This document shows, in pieces, positions 47,099 to 60,350 of a stretch of DNA of 64,000 nucleotides; positions within the stretch are counted from its first letter, which is position 1, and each line of letters starts with the position of its first letter. The notes below the pieces were generated by a model. The model did no database searches. It worked only from the letters and a program-made list of their open reading frames with translations, and was not told where the DNA came from. A program made the position numbers and the translations under genes. Source of the DNA: Sambucus nigra (lineage: Eukaryota > Streptophyta > Magnoliopsida > Dipsacales > Adoxaceae); contig OX422223.1 in assembly GCA_949130495.1 (NCBI GenBank), forward strand, positions 76,940,751 through 77,004,750. Reading direction: 5' to 3'.

Positions 47099-49918
47099 TT
47101 ACGCGCCACCAGAACCGTACTTCTTTCCGAAAACGAGCATTTGCAGCTTATCATAACCGGCTAGCACACCAGCACCAGCAACGGCACGAAGAATGTTCGC
47201 ACCCGCGCCTTTAAAGAGAGATTTGGCACCCTCATTTTTCAAAATCTGAGAGAAAGCATCCATTGAGCTTTTGTATTTCACTGCTTCTCCGGAGGTCATC
47301 ATCATCCTTCGGCGAACAGTGTCGATTGGGTAGGATGCAAGTCCAGCACCGTTGGTGATGACCCAACCGAGAGCAAAGCTAGCAAAGAAACTATCCTGAA
47401 AAGTTTAAAAACCAGGAAACAGTGTCATATATTTTATTTATTATTTCAAATTCTACTCATGTTAAGGATTTTTTTCATATTTCATATGCAAATAGAACAA
47501 TATATTTGGGAAAAACAAAAATTTAATCTTGAAGTTTGGCTTGGGATGAAAATTTCTCGTCTATAGTAAAATTGTAACAAGTGTTAAGACTCTTTATGGC
47601 AAAACTAGACTTGGGTACCTTGAGAATTTGCATGATTGGATTTAGGTACCTCAATAATTTGTATAATTGGGACGTAGGTACCTTTGCAAATTCTTCTATG
47701 ACTTAGTTGATGAATGGTACCTTCAGTGGCGAAACTTTATTCATTCAGGTACCTAAGTCTAAATGTGTAAATTATTGAAGAATATAAGTAGGATAACTTT
47801 TTTTAATCCTTACAGGTCATGTGACTCTTGACCAACAACCAAAGCTTAGAAGATAAAGTTGTATGTAAATTGAAAATGCTCCATATGGCCGTGCAAAGTG
47901 ATAAGGACAGTTTTTTTTTCAATTATAATCCTAAACCTCCACACGAACAAGCTCTTTGGACCCCCTCATATGAGCTAAACAGGGGGGCGTTGCCAGAGTC
48001 ACCCTAATATACGCTCCCCTTACTATCAGGTATCCATTGGGGAGTTTCAAACCTTAGACCAACGGTTATTATTCGAGTCTATCAAGTCCGCTCCTTATGA
48101 CTGGAACAACCGGAGTGGATGATAAAGACAGTTTCAATTTGTCGACCTACTATCATAAAACTAACACAGGAAAATAAAACGAATAATTACCTGCATCTTT
48201 CCGGTAAGGATGACTGGCTTCAAGGAATCATACATTCCAAAGTAGAGACCGCGATAAACAATAATTCCAACGCAAGAAATATTGAATCCACGGTAAAGCC
48301 CAGCAACACCATCAGACGCCAATGTTTTCTTATAGACATCAACCAAGCCGTTAAATTGTCTCTCTCCACCCTTCTTAGCAGCCTTAGCATCATTAGCCAA
48401 ACGGGTTCGAGCATAGTCCAGTGAATAAACAAAGAGGAGGGAAGAAGCACCGGCTGCACCTCCAGATGCCAAATTTCCAGCAAACCATTTCCAATAACCG
48501 TCTCTGTCTTTCTTGAAGTTGAAAAGACTCTTGAAGTAATCCTTGAATGCAAAGTTCAAGGCCTGGAATGCATATTTAAAATAAACCGTAAGCCCATAAT
48601 GTATGAAAATGAAGATTATATTTCAGAAATGAAAGGGTGTTTTGACTTCCCCTTGGATAATGATATACTAGAAATCATGGCACACTTGATACATGTGCCA
48701 TATAAAATTATATCATTAATGAAATGTTAGGGGAATTCATATAAAATACTAGAATACTTTTTCTGTAGAAAGCTAAGTTTACAAAGGTTTGTATAATTAT
48801 TGATACATTATGAGATCTCATGTTATTACTCCAATTACAAGTAGTTAGCTATTAGGTGTTGTGGTCGTTTTATAGACAGGCCAAAACTAAGTCCCACTCC
48901 CTTCATATGTGATCTAGATTTGAGATCTCCTCGACTCCGTATTTCATAATCACTAAAATTAACATCACCTCTCAATCGAAGGGGATATTTCAAAATATTG
49001 CATTAATAATTGTGGTAAAAAGTGGTTCACTTCAGTAAACACTAGACTTGCTCCCCTGTTTTAAATTATTATTGAACTAACCCAAAAATCAAAAACGCAT
49101 ATCTCAAATATCATATTATCATCAGGGAGTAAAGTAATAGAAATTTAAGAAAATAAAAACTTCAATAATAGTTAGAGTTGCCCCGTATTTACAGTAATTG
49201 TTAGAGTTAAGTATAAAAGAATGTCTCAATTATCACATTATCAACAAGGAGTAAAATAAAAAGGAAATGGAAAAACAATCCCCAATAATGACTTTCCCCC
49301 TGTTATCAATAATCATTAGACTTACGCTACATATCAAAAGCAATGTGTGTATCAAATATCACATTATCCCGATAAAGTAAGTAAAAAAAATACAGGAATA
49401 AAAAGGGAAATATGACTAGCCTGAGTTGGGAAGTAACGAATGACATTAGCAGTGTTCCCTCGCCACAATGAACCAAAACCTTCATCCTTAATTGTTCTGC
49501 CGAAACACTCACCAATGCCTTTATACGGTTCAGAAAGCCTCCCACTCTTAATCATCTCATCCTGGTTCTGTATCAGAAGCTTCACCCTTTCGATTGGGGC
49601 AGCAGCTGTTTTGGACACAGCAGCAGAAACTCCTCCCATGAGAAAATCAATGGCAAAACCAGCAAGACCTTTCTCTTTAGGTGCTTCGATAAAAATTGGT
49701 GACACAGTTGATGAAACCATGGACAGGTCGTGTGTTGATCGACACGGCTGCAACATGGGATATTGAAATGCAGCATTGGAGTAATTCCCATATTTAAATT
49801 GCCTCTGGTGGAAACCAATCTCGTGGGTCCGCGTATCTTGCATTGGGGTAGCTTTAAGAAGCAGCTTGCCAGCTACCTTGTGAGATACAGTGGGGTGGGG
49901 TGTTTGATCAGTCATCAT
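47099..49918 (-). CDS. AAC: Mitochondrial ADP,ATP carrier protein
   Basis: Three coding exons, minus strand: 49918-49421 (166 codons), 48562-48191 (124 codons) and 47395-47099 (98 codons plus TAA), giving 388 residues, the usual length for plant carriers with an N-terminal extension. The protein exchanges ADP for ATP across the inner mitochondrial membrane. The extension (residues 1 to about 80, [16 protein letters not shown]) is followed by the three-repeat carrier core with [22 protein letters not shown] and [11 protein letters not shown]; the last contains the RRRMMM nucleotide-exchange signature. Introns are 858 bp (48563-49420) and 795 bp (47396-48190), both in phase 0. Intron 1 begins GC instead of GT. 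The gene looks intact. Start: first of two adjacent ATGs at 49918 and 49915. Confidence 0.95.
47396..48190 (-). other. AAC: AAC coding intron 2
   Basis: Canonical donor GTAATT after AAGATGCAG and acceptor CAG before GATAGTTTC. 795 bp, AT-rich, with no inserted element that I recognise. A C-rich patch near 47930-48100 may be an old repeat. Confidence 0.9.
48563..49420 (-). other. AAC: AAC coding intron 1 with GC-AG boundary
   Basis: Exon 1 ends with CCAACTCAG and the intron starts GCTAGTC; the acceptor is TTCCAG before GCCTTGAAC. Only this joint gives the conserved protein sequence FPTQALNFAF. A GT two bases further on would shift the frame. GC-AG introns are a known minor class processed by the normal spliceosome. 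Confidence 0.85.
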
Positions 49919-49926
49919 GTTTTCCT

Positions 49927-52001
49927 CTGCAAGGTTGAACAGTTCATGTCAAAATAGGCCATTTAAGGAATGTAAATTTGATAAATTAAACAAAGGCCAA
50001 AGAGGAAAACAGATGTGATGGCTGAAAGTTATATAAATATTGGATGATATGAAGCAAAGATTCTTCAAAATGGTCAAATGACCGTAATCGAATTTTGATT
50101 CTTATCCGATTCCCACCCACCACAGATCCACTTTTCCTTTTTATTTTTAACTCGGGATATTCAAACTTCTCAGAAAACTTGGGTAATTTCCAAGGATAGG
50201 TTTAGACCTTCCTGTTCACAATCACTAGGATAACATTGTTGGAGGCGGCCCCAAGAACATTCAAACTCTTGACCTCTAGGTTGTCCATGTATCTAAGTTT
50301 TTAGATTAAATTTTCAATTTCTTTTTGAAATCTTGAAAAATTCTGAAATTTTAGTGAAACTGAGAAGCCCGGATTCATCAGGATCATTGGTTAGTATGAA
50401 CCAACGTCCAACATAAGAAAGTTGGTAGAGAATGAGATGTGATTTAGAAGTCTTTTTTCAATCTCTGAAGAGTATGTGGGACATCAGGCTAGTCAGGCTG
50501 GTCATGTTATTAATATTTTCTTTTCTTATTTTTCTTTTAGTTCCAGCGAGTTCGGATTGTTTGGACATTTGAGAATGACTGACAAAACAAGAAACCAAAC
50601 CTGGGCCTGACTTGATATTAGTAATCAATGTTCTTATATTCTAGTTTAAAAGGCAATAATAAAAAAGGATTAATAATACAAACTGAAATTTGTCCCTTGT
50701 ATGACAAATAAATTGTTTACTCACTTTCAGTTCAGTGTATAAACAGACCTCAATAAGAAGTCCTGAAAGAGGATAACATAACAGACAAATAAACAGAGAG
50801 AATAATTAAACAATTTCCTATAAATACTAAATAGTATCTTTATAGAACCATCAAGTTTGTTAGATATAGAAACAACTAAGATGCTGGAAGAGACAAAAAA
50901 CAATCAACTGCCAACCGAAACAGGTCACAATTCAATTGTTTTTAAACAGATTAAAATTATTATATATACTATAATCTCCACAAATGGCAATCCTGATTCA
51001 CCGAATGCGAAACTAACAAGATTGAAAGCTTGCTAGCAGCTTTTATAAACAAAAAAAATGGATAGAAAATAAGAGTAAAAGGAGAGGAGGAAGTCATGGT
51101 TGTTACAAAAACTGTAAGTCTACAGCTGATAAGCTTTAAAACAACTAAGTTTGATAGCCAAGTTCGAAAAGACCAACAGTCCAAAGTTCTTAATCCACCA
51201 ATACCTAAATTACCATATTTAACCAATTCAATTGCTTCAGAAGATCTAGATGAATAAGGCTGTCATGCACAAATACCAGATGCATAATTAATAATAATGA
51301 CACTAAGACTTCAAAAATGCACGTTGATACTTGATCCTAATATAAAAGGTCTGCCTGTAACCAAACGAGTTAAATGAATGCAAAAGTTGGGCATCATTTG
51401 AGATTTAACCCTCATAAATTGAAAAGACAGAAATATTTTGAGCCAAAACTTAGATCAATAAAGAACAAGAAAAAATGGCTAATGTCAAAACGAACCTTTT
51501 ATAACATGAAAAAAGGGCACATGATTGCGACGCATTTTGCATCACACACTAATGTGACGTGTCTAGCGTGTCTACTCTCCTGGCTAGTGTTTTGGGTCCA
51601 CAAACCCACCCATGAGGACACAACAATTTAGCGCGTCGCATAAATTGCACCGGAATGTTGTGTTGGCCTAGAATTAATCTTTATTTCTTTTTTCATTGGA
51701 TGATTAAGATTTTCATTATGTACAATTACATATGATAATTCTTTGATGGGTGGTGTAAAAGTCCATACATGAGGACGCAACAATTTAGCGTGTCGCATAA
51801 ATTGCACCAGAATGATGTGTAGGCCTAGAATTAATCTTTAAATTTTTTTCATTGGATGAGTAATATTTTCATTATGTACAATTAATATGATAATTCTTTG
51901 ATGGGTGGTGCAAAAGTTCATGCATGATGACTCACTACACTACGTAAAAGTGTAAAGCTATGATGCATATAAACTGATGAATATACAAACGATTGATTTA
52001 C
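49927..52001 (-). other. AAC: Inferred 5' UTR intron of AAC
   Basis: Directly upstream of the start codon the minus strand has a good acceptor (CCTTGCAG then AGGAAAACATG). A matching donor (ACG followed by GTAAAT) is found at 52001 next to a pyrimidine-rich stretch resembling a plant leader. An intron of about 2.1 kb in the leader is therefore likely, as plant carrier genes often have leader introns. Proof would need a transcript. Confidence 0.55.
51611..51922. repeat. Direct tandem duplication, two units of 157 and 155 bp
   Basis: Unit 1 (51611-51767) and unit 2 (51768-51922) both run from CATGAGGACRCAACAATTTA through GCGTCGCATAAATTGCACC-like sequence to GATGGGTGGTG. A third unit starts (CATGATGACTCAC) and stops. 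The pair lies in the inferred leader intron of AAC. No ORF is conserved. Confidence 0.85.
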
Positions 52002-52210
52002 CGTAAAAAAAAAAAGATGTGTATAGAGATTTAAGGATTGAGGAGAGGAATGTGATTGTGGTTTTAAGGAAAGAAAGTGAGAGGTGGTGTTGTGTTGTGG
52101 TTGGATTTTGAAGAGATTAGTAGTTTTATTTGAGGAGGATTGTTTGCTTGTGCGTCCTTTGGGCGCGGGGCTAATAGGTGAAGAGAGAGTCGCGGGAATT
52201 GTGGTCTATG
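52002..52210 (-). other. AAC: Probable first (untranslated) exon of AAC
   Basis: On the minus strand the region is CT- and CA-rich (CACTTTCTTTCC, CCTCTCCTCAATCC), typical of plant leaders, and ends at the inferred donor at 52001. There is no competing long frame. Boundaries, especially the transcription start, are guesses. Confidence 0.45.
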
Positions 52211-52296
52211 TATGAGAGAGAAAGTGAGCCAAAGTAGCGTTTTAACGGCTTTTTAGTGGGTTCAACGCTGACCCGTACCTGGAGAGGAGGAAATGC

Positions 52297-52302
52297 TGGG
52301 CT
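52297..52302 (+). promoter_or_regulatory. Site II-type TGGGCT element upstream of AAC
   Basis: TGGGCT (AGCCCA on the gene strand) lies about 100 bp upstream of the presumed leader. Site II elements (TGGGCY) are common in promoters of plant genes for mitochondrial proteins. A single short motif, so weak evidence. No clear TATA box is present. Confidence 0.35.
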
Positions 52303-52309
52303 GTACTGC

Positions 52310-53264
52310 ACGTTAACATTCTTCAAATTTTAACAATTTTTATCCATAATTTATTACAATTTTTGTTATGGGATTATGTGACAAACATACATTGATCATT
52401 ATTTATAATTCATATGATTCCATTGTAAATATCAGTTAGTGTGTATATGATGCATTAGTTGAATAATATAAAAAGTGTTATAAATAAGGGTATACTTAAT
52501 ATTACTCCCGCATAAAATCATGTTTTTATTGATTATTTGATAACAATGTGTTAGAAATCAAATTCAATAGTTCAAAGATCAATTTGTCGGGATTATTTAA
52601 TTAGGAGGTTATCTTCAAAGTCATTATAGTTCAGGGTTAGTGTAATGTCCCTTTATATTTGCATGTAAAAAGTTTTAATCTTGTTAGTTGTGTCATGTCT
52701 TATTTTAAATGAATCGTGTCGTGTCGAAAGGTTGTTGGTTGTGTCGTCGTACAGACAAAACACAATCCAAAACATAAATTCTCACTCCTAATTTCCAATT
52801 AGTCCATGGTCCACATTAAACAAAATCATGTTCGGAGTATATTACATTAGATCCCATGTAATATTTCGAGTTAATTGATCATTTCCAATGTTTTCTTTTA
52901 AAACGTGTTAATGAAATTGTAATAAATGTTAATGAAATTGACAAAAAGACAATAATTTAATATTGTAGTCTGTCACTAAACCCAAACGTGCAATTAAGTT
53001 GAATGCATCATCAAATTGTAATTCCCCATATTTTTATATGCATTATTTAATTGTGAAAATTTGTAAAAAAAAATTAATTATGTCTGTTTACTGTGACGGG
53101 AGATGTCACTATTTATATTTATATGATATTTGATTCGTAATTGAAATCGAACTTAATATATTGTAATTCTTTAATTAAATAATTGAAATTTAGACTTGTA
53201 CTGGTTAGTTATTAAATTAGTGAGTTGATAGTTACTTGATTTGGAATATTTTGTATTCGGCTTT
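52310..53264. other. Non-coding flank between AAC and the LTR nest
   Basis: AT-rich, no long frame. A GTGTCGTGTC-rich patch at 52690-52770 resembles the one at 43.2-43.4 kb. Nothing else recognised. Confidence 0.5.
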
Positions 53265-55713
53265 TGTAACGCCTAGAATGCTCGTTTTTAATTTTAAAAT
53301 GGTGGGTTTTAAGCATATTGGGTTGGTATAAGGCTTGGGTAACGTTTTAAGTCAATTGGAGGTGATTTTGGGCTCTTTTAGGTGAGGTCCGCTTAGGGAC
53401 CAAGTATAATTTCGGGATTAAAGGTTTGTAATGAGTCATTAGGAATCTCTTAAGTCATATATTCAAATTTTGGAGGCACCTTGAAACTAGAGAGAATGAA
53501 ACTTGAAGGAAAAAAAAAAAGAGGAATTGGGAGGATATTAGCATACTTCCCTCCACAAATCTGAATAAGGCGAGTTTATTTAGAATTTGATTATAATTGT
53601 TTTTGTATTGGATTCATTGAAATCTAAACTTAATCATACTATAATCTGATTTAGATGATTAAATAGTTAATTTTGTAATTAACCTAATCAAGATATTAAT
53701 CATGTCAATTTTCATCCAATACTAATTGATTTCCTCATGAATTCGAACTAAAATTGTTATAAAAGTGTTTGGACATGTTTTTTTTATCGTAAATCCTTTA
53801 AAATCTCCTTATTAATTAAAAAAATTCATGAAAATCTTAAGCCAATTTAAGAAGTTGATAACATTAGGGTTCTTGTTATTATATATGAAATTTTCCTTTA
53901 AATCTTGACTGAAATTTGTGTAATTATTGTTAGAGTTTAGTTTCAATCATATATATATATGAAGTGGTTTTGTTGTTTGGTTATTGATTGGGGTTTGGAT
54001 GAAGCTTGAGAAGTCATTACTAGCATTTGAGAGAGAGAATTTTGGGCTTTGGAGAAGATGAATCCCATAACGAGAAGAAATGTCAACTTGCAAAAAGGAT
54101 TCATCGATCAATCCCTGACCATCGATCGATCGATCCCCCATATTTGGCCTAATAGGGGCTAAGAAGTTGTTTGGTTGGATTATTTGATTTTGGGGTATAG
54201 TGATAGGTTGGTTTTTGCCTTGAAGTTTCTTGTAATTTTAGAATAAAGTGAATTTTTATATTTTTATGTTTTAGAATTTGGTGTTTGGTTAGTTGGGTAT
54301 TTTTTCCCTAGGTTGATTTGTAGGGTTGAATTGAATTTGAGGACTTAGTTTGTAGAATCCGGTGGTAGTATAACTTGTTATATGAAATTTTGAAAGTTTA
54401 GAAAATTGAGTTATTTGGTCGGGTTTGTTAAGGCCATTGTGAGATTTTAATAGGGCGTGTATCCTTTGGTGAAACTAGGATTAAGTCAAAAATCCTAGAG
54501 TGGGGTCGTTAGTATATTCTATGTTCTTATATAAGTTAGTTATGGGATTATACCTAGACGCGGAGCCTTAGGATATCAAGCTAGGGTTATATAAGATTGA
54601 CTATAGATATGTTGCGTGCTTATAGTGTAAGTTAGGTGTAAGACTATACCTAGATTTTAGAACCCTTGGAGTTAGGGTTAATGATGTATAGGATCGATGT
54701 AAGGTGAAAGTGTGGTTTACCTTTTTATGATAGTGATGCCAAGTGTGACATGTAGCATTAGCTAGGTTGATATGTATATGTGTTAACTTCAACCCATTAG
54801 CGAGGGTTATATTTGTTTGTGTATTTTTGCGTGTAATGAATACCATGTGTAAATGCTCATAGATGATGTATTAGAGGGGATATCCTTTAGGTGGAGTATA
54901 CAATGTCGACCGCATTGGTACTGCGGTGATAAAGAAAGATTTATCTTGGTCATTTTACCCTGGAAACTATTGCCCACAAACCCGTGTCTCAAGGGAATAC
55001 ACGAGGGTTGTCATCATATAGTCATTGGATATGAGACTAACAGTCATTGTATAATCTTAGGTTTGATAGTATATGCGGTTGATGGGAAAGTGTAATGATT
55101 ATTCTTCGTTGATGTTCTCGGGTTATAGGTTTAAGACTACCTATAACTCTGCGTATTACGCGCGAGTGATCCCCGAAGGAAATATGGATAGGCTTTCGTT
55201 ATGTGCGGGCATACAAGTAGCTAATTTACTTGAACAAGCTAGGGGTTGCACCTGTGTGGATGTTAGATGTAGAGATTGTCTTTCTCTTACACTATAAAAA
55301 TATACTTTTTTATATGATACTTTAGCCATCCCAAATACTTTGGGGTTGACTGGGGGAGGGGGGTCTTATTAGACCCCCCTTTTAAATACTTTTCAAGAGG
55401 ATAACAACATTCCCAAAAGGGTTTTTTAAATGGGAACTAAGCCTTCTTAAAAGGTCATCGCTTATGGGATCATTTTGGGGGCAAGGCAACTCTTTTTAAT
55501 AACTATTTTTTAGACAACAACAATAGTCCCCTAAGGATTTTTTGAGACGGGAATTAAGTCGTCTCAAAAGCTCATCGTTTATGGGATCCTTTTGAGATGA
55601 TAATGAAGATGTCTTTAATAATTTTGCACCAAAATTAGAATTACATCAATTCCAGAATATATTCTATATAATCATAAATTAAACCTCTTAAAAACAATGT
55701 ATAACATCTTTGG

Positions 55714-56281
55714 TAGGGGTGGCCGTGGGCCGGGCCTGGGCAGGCCCGGTCGGGTTCGGGCCGGGCTTGAAAAATTAAGTGCTATCCCAAGCCCGCTCGG
55801 GCCCAGATCGGGCCTTATTATGTAATCCCAAGCCCGCCCAGATTTGAAAGCTCTTTACCCAGGCCCGCCCAATCGGGCCTTGTTATGTTAATTAAAAGAT
55901 TTTTTTTAAAATTAAAATACCTATTTTTTTATTTAAAGACCAATTTTTTTAATTAAAAATCTGTTTTAAACTCCATGTATTACAAAGTCCATGTATAAAG
56001 TTTTCCACTCTACATGAAAAGACTTGATATACGTTTTTATATTTATAAAAGTTTCCCCCCCCCCCCCCATATATATATATATATATATTTTTTTTCGGGC
56101 CTCGGGCCGGGCCGGGCCTCATCGGGCTTAAGAACTCATGCCCAAGCCCGCCCGAAAAAAAATCGGGCCTATAAAATTTTGTCAGGCCCGCTCTCCGGGC
56201 CTATTCACCTTACCCAAGCCCTATTTTTTTATTGGGCGGGTTGGGCGGGCTTGGCGGGCCTCGGGCCTATGGCCACCCCTA
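55714..56281. mobile_element. Non-autonomous hAT transposon, 568 bp
   Basis: Terminal inverted repeats TAGGGGTGGCCGTGGGCC and GGCCTATGGCCACCCCTA are flanked by an 8-bp target duplication ATCTTTGG (55706-55713 and 56282-56289). The interior is full of CGGGCC/GGCCCG words in both orientations around an AT-rich centre with a C-run and (AT)n. Size and 8-bp duplication fit hAT-type MITEs. Confidence 0.93.
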
Positions 56282-56989
56282 ATCTTTGGCACCCATTTCA
56301 ACATATAAAACATACAATTTCCCATTCAACTATAATTACAGTTCATATAAGTAAAATATCTCTACACAATAAAAAATCTCAACATAGTGTCCACCAACCT
56401 AAATAAAAATTGATTCAATCAAAACATTAATGGTAATAATAAGTCATTCAAATATTTCACTGGTCTCATTAGAAAAAAATACATAAAAACCCATTTAATC
56501 CTAACATAAAACTATGTCTTGAAAGTAAACCCGCGATATTGAAGCATATGACCTCCAACAAAATAAATTCAATGATATGCCTTGTCCACAAAAGGTTTCC
56601 ATCAGTAATAAGATTTATTCAATATCAATTACCTTAAATAAATAAGACAATGCCAATTTTCACTTACCTCTAACTGGCAGTTTTGGTTTTCACCTCCCGA
56701 ATTGATCTAGCATTGGTTAAAATGACGGAGACATCCTTAGTCCGAAGACACTCTCATCGGAACCTGACATCAGGAAGAGAGAAAACGAAGGCAAAAAATA
56801 TGGTCTCCAGGTGTCAATTCCAACTATTCACCAGGTACGAATCATTTGCACGATCCAATGCAAGGACCAATGACTCGCCCGCTACTGTCTGGGTGACCGA
56901 TGTTAACCTCTCCATGTTTGAATAAGATAATAATGAAGATAATATGTCCAAAATGAGTAAAACCAAGTTTTGATCAACTCTAAAATTTC

Positions 56990-57646
56990 CTAAATACTTT
57001 TGACTAGTCACTTTTAAATGTCGAGAGTCTTGTGAAGACACGATCACTTCCCTCCGGTTACTTTGATACATTTGGGGCAATTCATGCCTCTTTCTGATCC
57101 ACTTCACTGTTGTTTTCCCTTTTCACCCCCAAAGTCAACTTTTAAGACCAAAATAATCATCTACTAGACAATTTCAAAGATTGAGAGTCCGTTGAGAACA
57201 CAAACACTTCCCACAAGTCACTTTTGTACCTCCTGAAGTATTCGTGCCTCTCCCAGGGCCACTTGATTGATGTTTTGAGTTTTTGCTCCCTATTGCCCCT
57301 AGTATACCACAAAATGAGTGTACATTAGTAAATTTCGACAACTGGAGTTCGATTAGTAAACGGATACTTGCCACATGTTAGTTTAGTGTGTCTTGGGGTG
57401 TCAGTGCCTCTTTTAAGGACACTTGATTAATTTTTTGAGTTTTCACCTCCAAAAATTCATTTTTAACATGCAAAAGTGCATTTACTAGTCAATTACTAAA
57501 ACTTGATGTCCAATGACGAAACCTTCTCTCCCAGCAAGATACTTTAATATCTCTTGGGTTATCCGTACCTCTTATTAGGCCACTAAGTTTCTATTTTGAG
57601 TTTTTGACTCCTAAATCTCATTTTCAACCTTATAACAAAAAGTATA
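56990..57646. repeat. Tandem array of about 160-bp units, left part
   Basis: Four units recognisable by GTGCCTCT/CATGCCTCT landmarks at about 57086, 57243, 57404 and 57565, each followed by a CCACTTGATTGAT-like and TTTTGAGTTTTT-like segment. The period is 157-161 bp. The array is cut at 57646 by the solo LTR and continues at 60356. Confidence 0.75.
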
Positions 57647-60350
57647 TGTAATACCCGCAATTTTCAGAATAAAATATTGCGACATAAATGAATTTAATGG
57701 TTCAAATTTATTTTGTGAATATATTAAATTGGGAGGATTTAAAATTTAAGCAAGTAAATTTTTTAGTTTTTTTAAATAAACAATTATTCTTTATTATATA
57801 ATTATAAAACCCAATTGGACATAATGGGTGTGCTAGTGAAAAATAAATCACGCGTAAATAAATTTTCGGGCACGTGTCATTTTTAACATAATAGATGTCT
57901 AAGTGAAATAACGCATTTTGGGAATCGTTAGAGATTCAGTTTAGTGTCTTTTATATTTATAACTGATCCCAGGCCATAGGTATATAAGTTGGGGAGCTCT
58001 GGGACTAGTTAGCTTATGGATTAGAGTCCGTTTAGGGGTCCAAAAATTATATTTTAGGCCCAACTCGGGATTACCCAATAATTAAGTGTTTAAGTTGGGG
58101 TAAACCACTCCCCCACTGCCATTAGAGAAAACCCAGATTAGCAGCCACGGAAGACAAAAGGTACAAATACCAAAGAAGAAAAAAGGGTAAGAACAAAGAG
58201 AAATTCAAGGGAGTTTTCAAAGGGCTTCTCCTTTACAAAATTAGAGGCAAGAATTCTCTTACTTAATTTGTGTTTTCAATTTTTTTTCTCAATGCATCAT
58301 ATTTGTTCCCTATAGATTTTTGGTATCTATGGCTTAATGTATCGAAATTGATGATGAACAAATGCATGTAAAGGATGAAAATTTATGTAAAAATTACTTA
58401 GGAATTTAGTTAATTTAAATCTGGATATGGATGGTATATTCCTTAAGATTTGATGATCACTTCGGAGTATTTAAATAAATATTGAAGAGAATGTCACTGT
58501 AAATTTATGGACTAAATCTTGTTATGAATCCCATGATAAATGGCTATATTTTTAGAATGTTAGGACTAAAATTTGGGGATTTTCGTTATCAATTAAAACC
58601 CTTACTAAACATGATTGCTGGGATGACTTTGGGGTTGAGAAACTTAGTTCTGCGCCATTAATAAAAATAATTATTGGGTTGGTTTATGGATGGATCTGTT
58701 CTTGAATTGTTAGGCGTCGGATGATTTAAGGTTGATTTAGAATCTAATCTGGAAGAACAAGGACAAAGGAGCATAGGGAAGAAAGGGTTATTCAAATGAT
58801 GTATGGAGTCGCACGAACGACTATGCCCTTCATTCGAGCAACGTCTGGGTTGATTTGATACTTCGTTCTTTTTAGCCTTAGCTTGAGTTCATTAGGATTT
58901 TGAGCTTCATTCTGCTAACAGTTGTAGTGATATGAGAAATAATAAGGAACAATATTATAATGGGGAAAATGATTTTAATTGTGGGTTAAATAAATTAATG
59001 GAGTAATGTTACATCCACACTTTAATTAATAATAATTACAATAAACTAGATGGTTAAGTAATTATTTTATAAAATGGAATTAATAATTTATCAGACAATA
59101 AATTATTAATAATTGGTAATATGCTGTGGACTTTGGTTGAATTTTTATGGTAATTATAGAATAATTACCTTTACATATTATATAGGATAATAATACATAC
59201 TATTATATATTTGTGTGTGGACATACCAATGAACCATCTTATCGACTTGGGGGTTCGCGCGTTCGGGCCGCATACCACACGTCGACACAGGTGGACTTGA
59301 TGATGTGTAGGCCATATAGGTACTACATGGAGACTCCACCCACGAGAGGTAGATGTTGGCGCTGACCGTTCCTGTATCACCGTTGGGTATAGGTCGTGTA
59401 TAGGTGTCCTGCGTAGGGACCACCCCCAACTTGTGTGTGTTTGGTGATGTTTGCCTTGGATAAGGGATGCCTACGGACTTACCGATAGAGCACGAATCAG
59501 ATACCAACGGTAGATGCCCTTGTGTGTCATATATATATAAGGACATATATATATATATATAATTACCAGAGCTTTATATTGGATAAATTTAAATGTCTAA
59601 GAATATGGACATAAATTAAAATTGTGATCCTTTATTGTATAATAGATGTTTATGCTTCTTATGTGAAAATTATGAGACTGGAAATTATGAAAATTGATAA
59701 TTAAATGTAGTCGGTACACTTAAGGCATTTAACTATTTTATTTAATTCACACGTAGTCATAGTTATTATTTGGGGACTTTTACGATGCGAGGCATGCCAC
59801 ACTTAGATGAGGGGGGATGTGTTATATGCATGCGAGTGACAAATGGGGAATAGTTATTGTGCCTTGACTTTGTTATTGTCTCATAAATTAAATAAATTAA
59901 TTCTTGCACACCTCGGGCTCTGACCTAAATTATAAATGTCCCCCTAGGTTATTTCTAGACAGGGATAGCAGGACTACTGTTGTACCAACCTTGGGATCTT
60001 TTGGTGCTTAGAAGATCTACAGATTTTTTACTCTAACCTAGGTGCTTTTCTGACGGAGTTCAGATATTTTATTTAGAAACATTTATACGGGCATAAGCTC
60101 AAGGATTATTTATTTATTTACATTATGCTAGAGTTGTGATATCTACTTGCTGTTGAATTCATTATTTAGTTGGTGTTAGTGGTGTTTATTTATTGTTATG
60201 AAAATATTAATAAAGTTGTAAAGTGTCGGCCTTCAAAATAATAATATTTATATTACATTGTGCTGAGAATGGTATTAATTGATCGACAAGCCCCATCTTT
60301 GGCGTATCGCGTCTGGCTAGCCTTTACGTGAGAAAATGGGGGTTGTTACA
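57647..60350 (+). mobile_element. Solo LTR, 2704 bp, with GTATA target duplication
   Basis: Begins TGTAATACCCGCAATTTTC and ends GGGGGTTGTTACA, flanked by GTATA on both sides (57642-57646 and 60351-60355). No internal retrotransposon sequence is present. The termini belong to the Del/Tekay-like type of plant gypsy LTRs. It arose by recombination between two LTRs of an element inserted into the 160-bp array. Orientation is taken as plus from the TGTAA start. Confidence 0.9.

Noticed and set aside
50160..50300. Possible tRNA-derived SINE
   Set aside because: A CATTCAAACTCTTGACCTCT-like word resembles a B box in reverse, but no A box, tail or duplication could be found.
59178..59546. 122-residue minus-strand frame
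   Set aside because: Lies within the solo LTR, shows no known domain, and such LTRs are non-coding.
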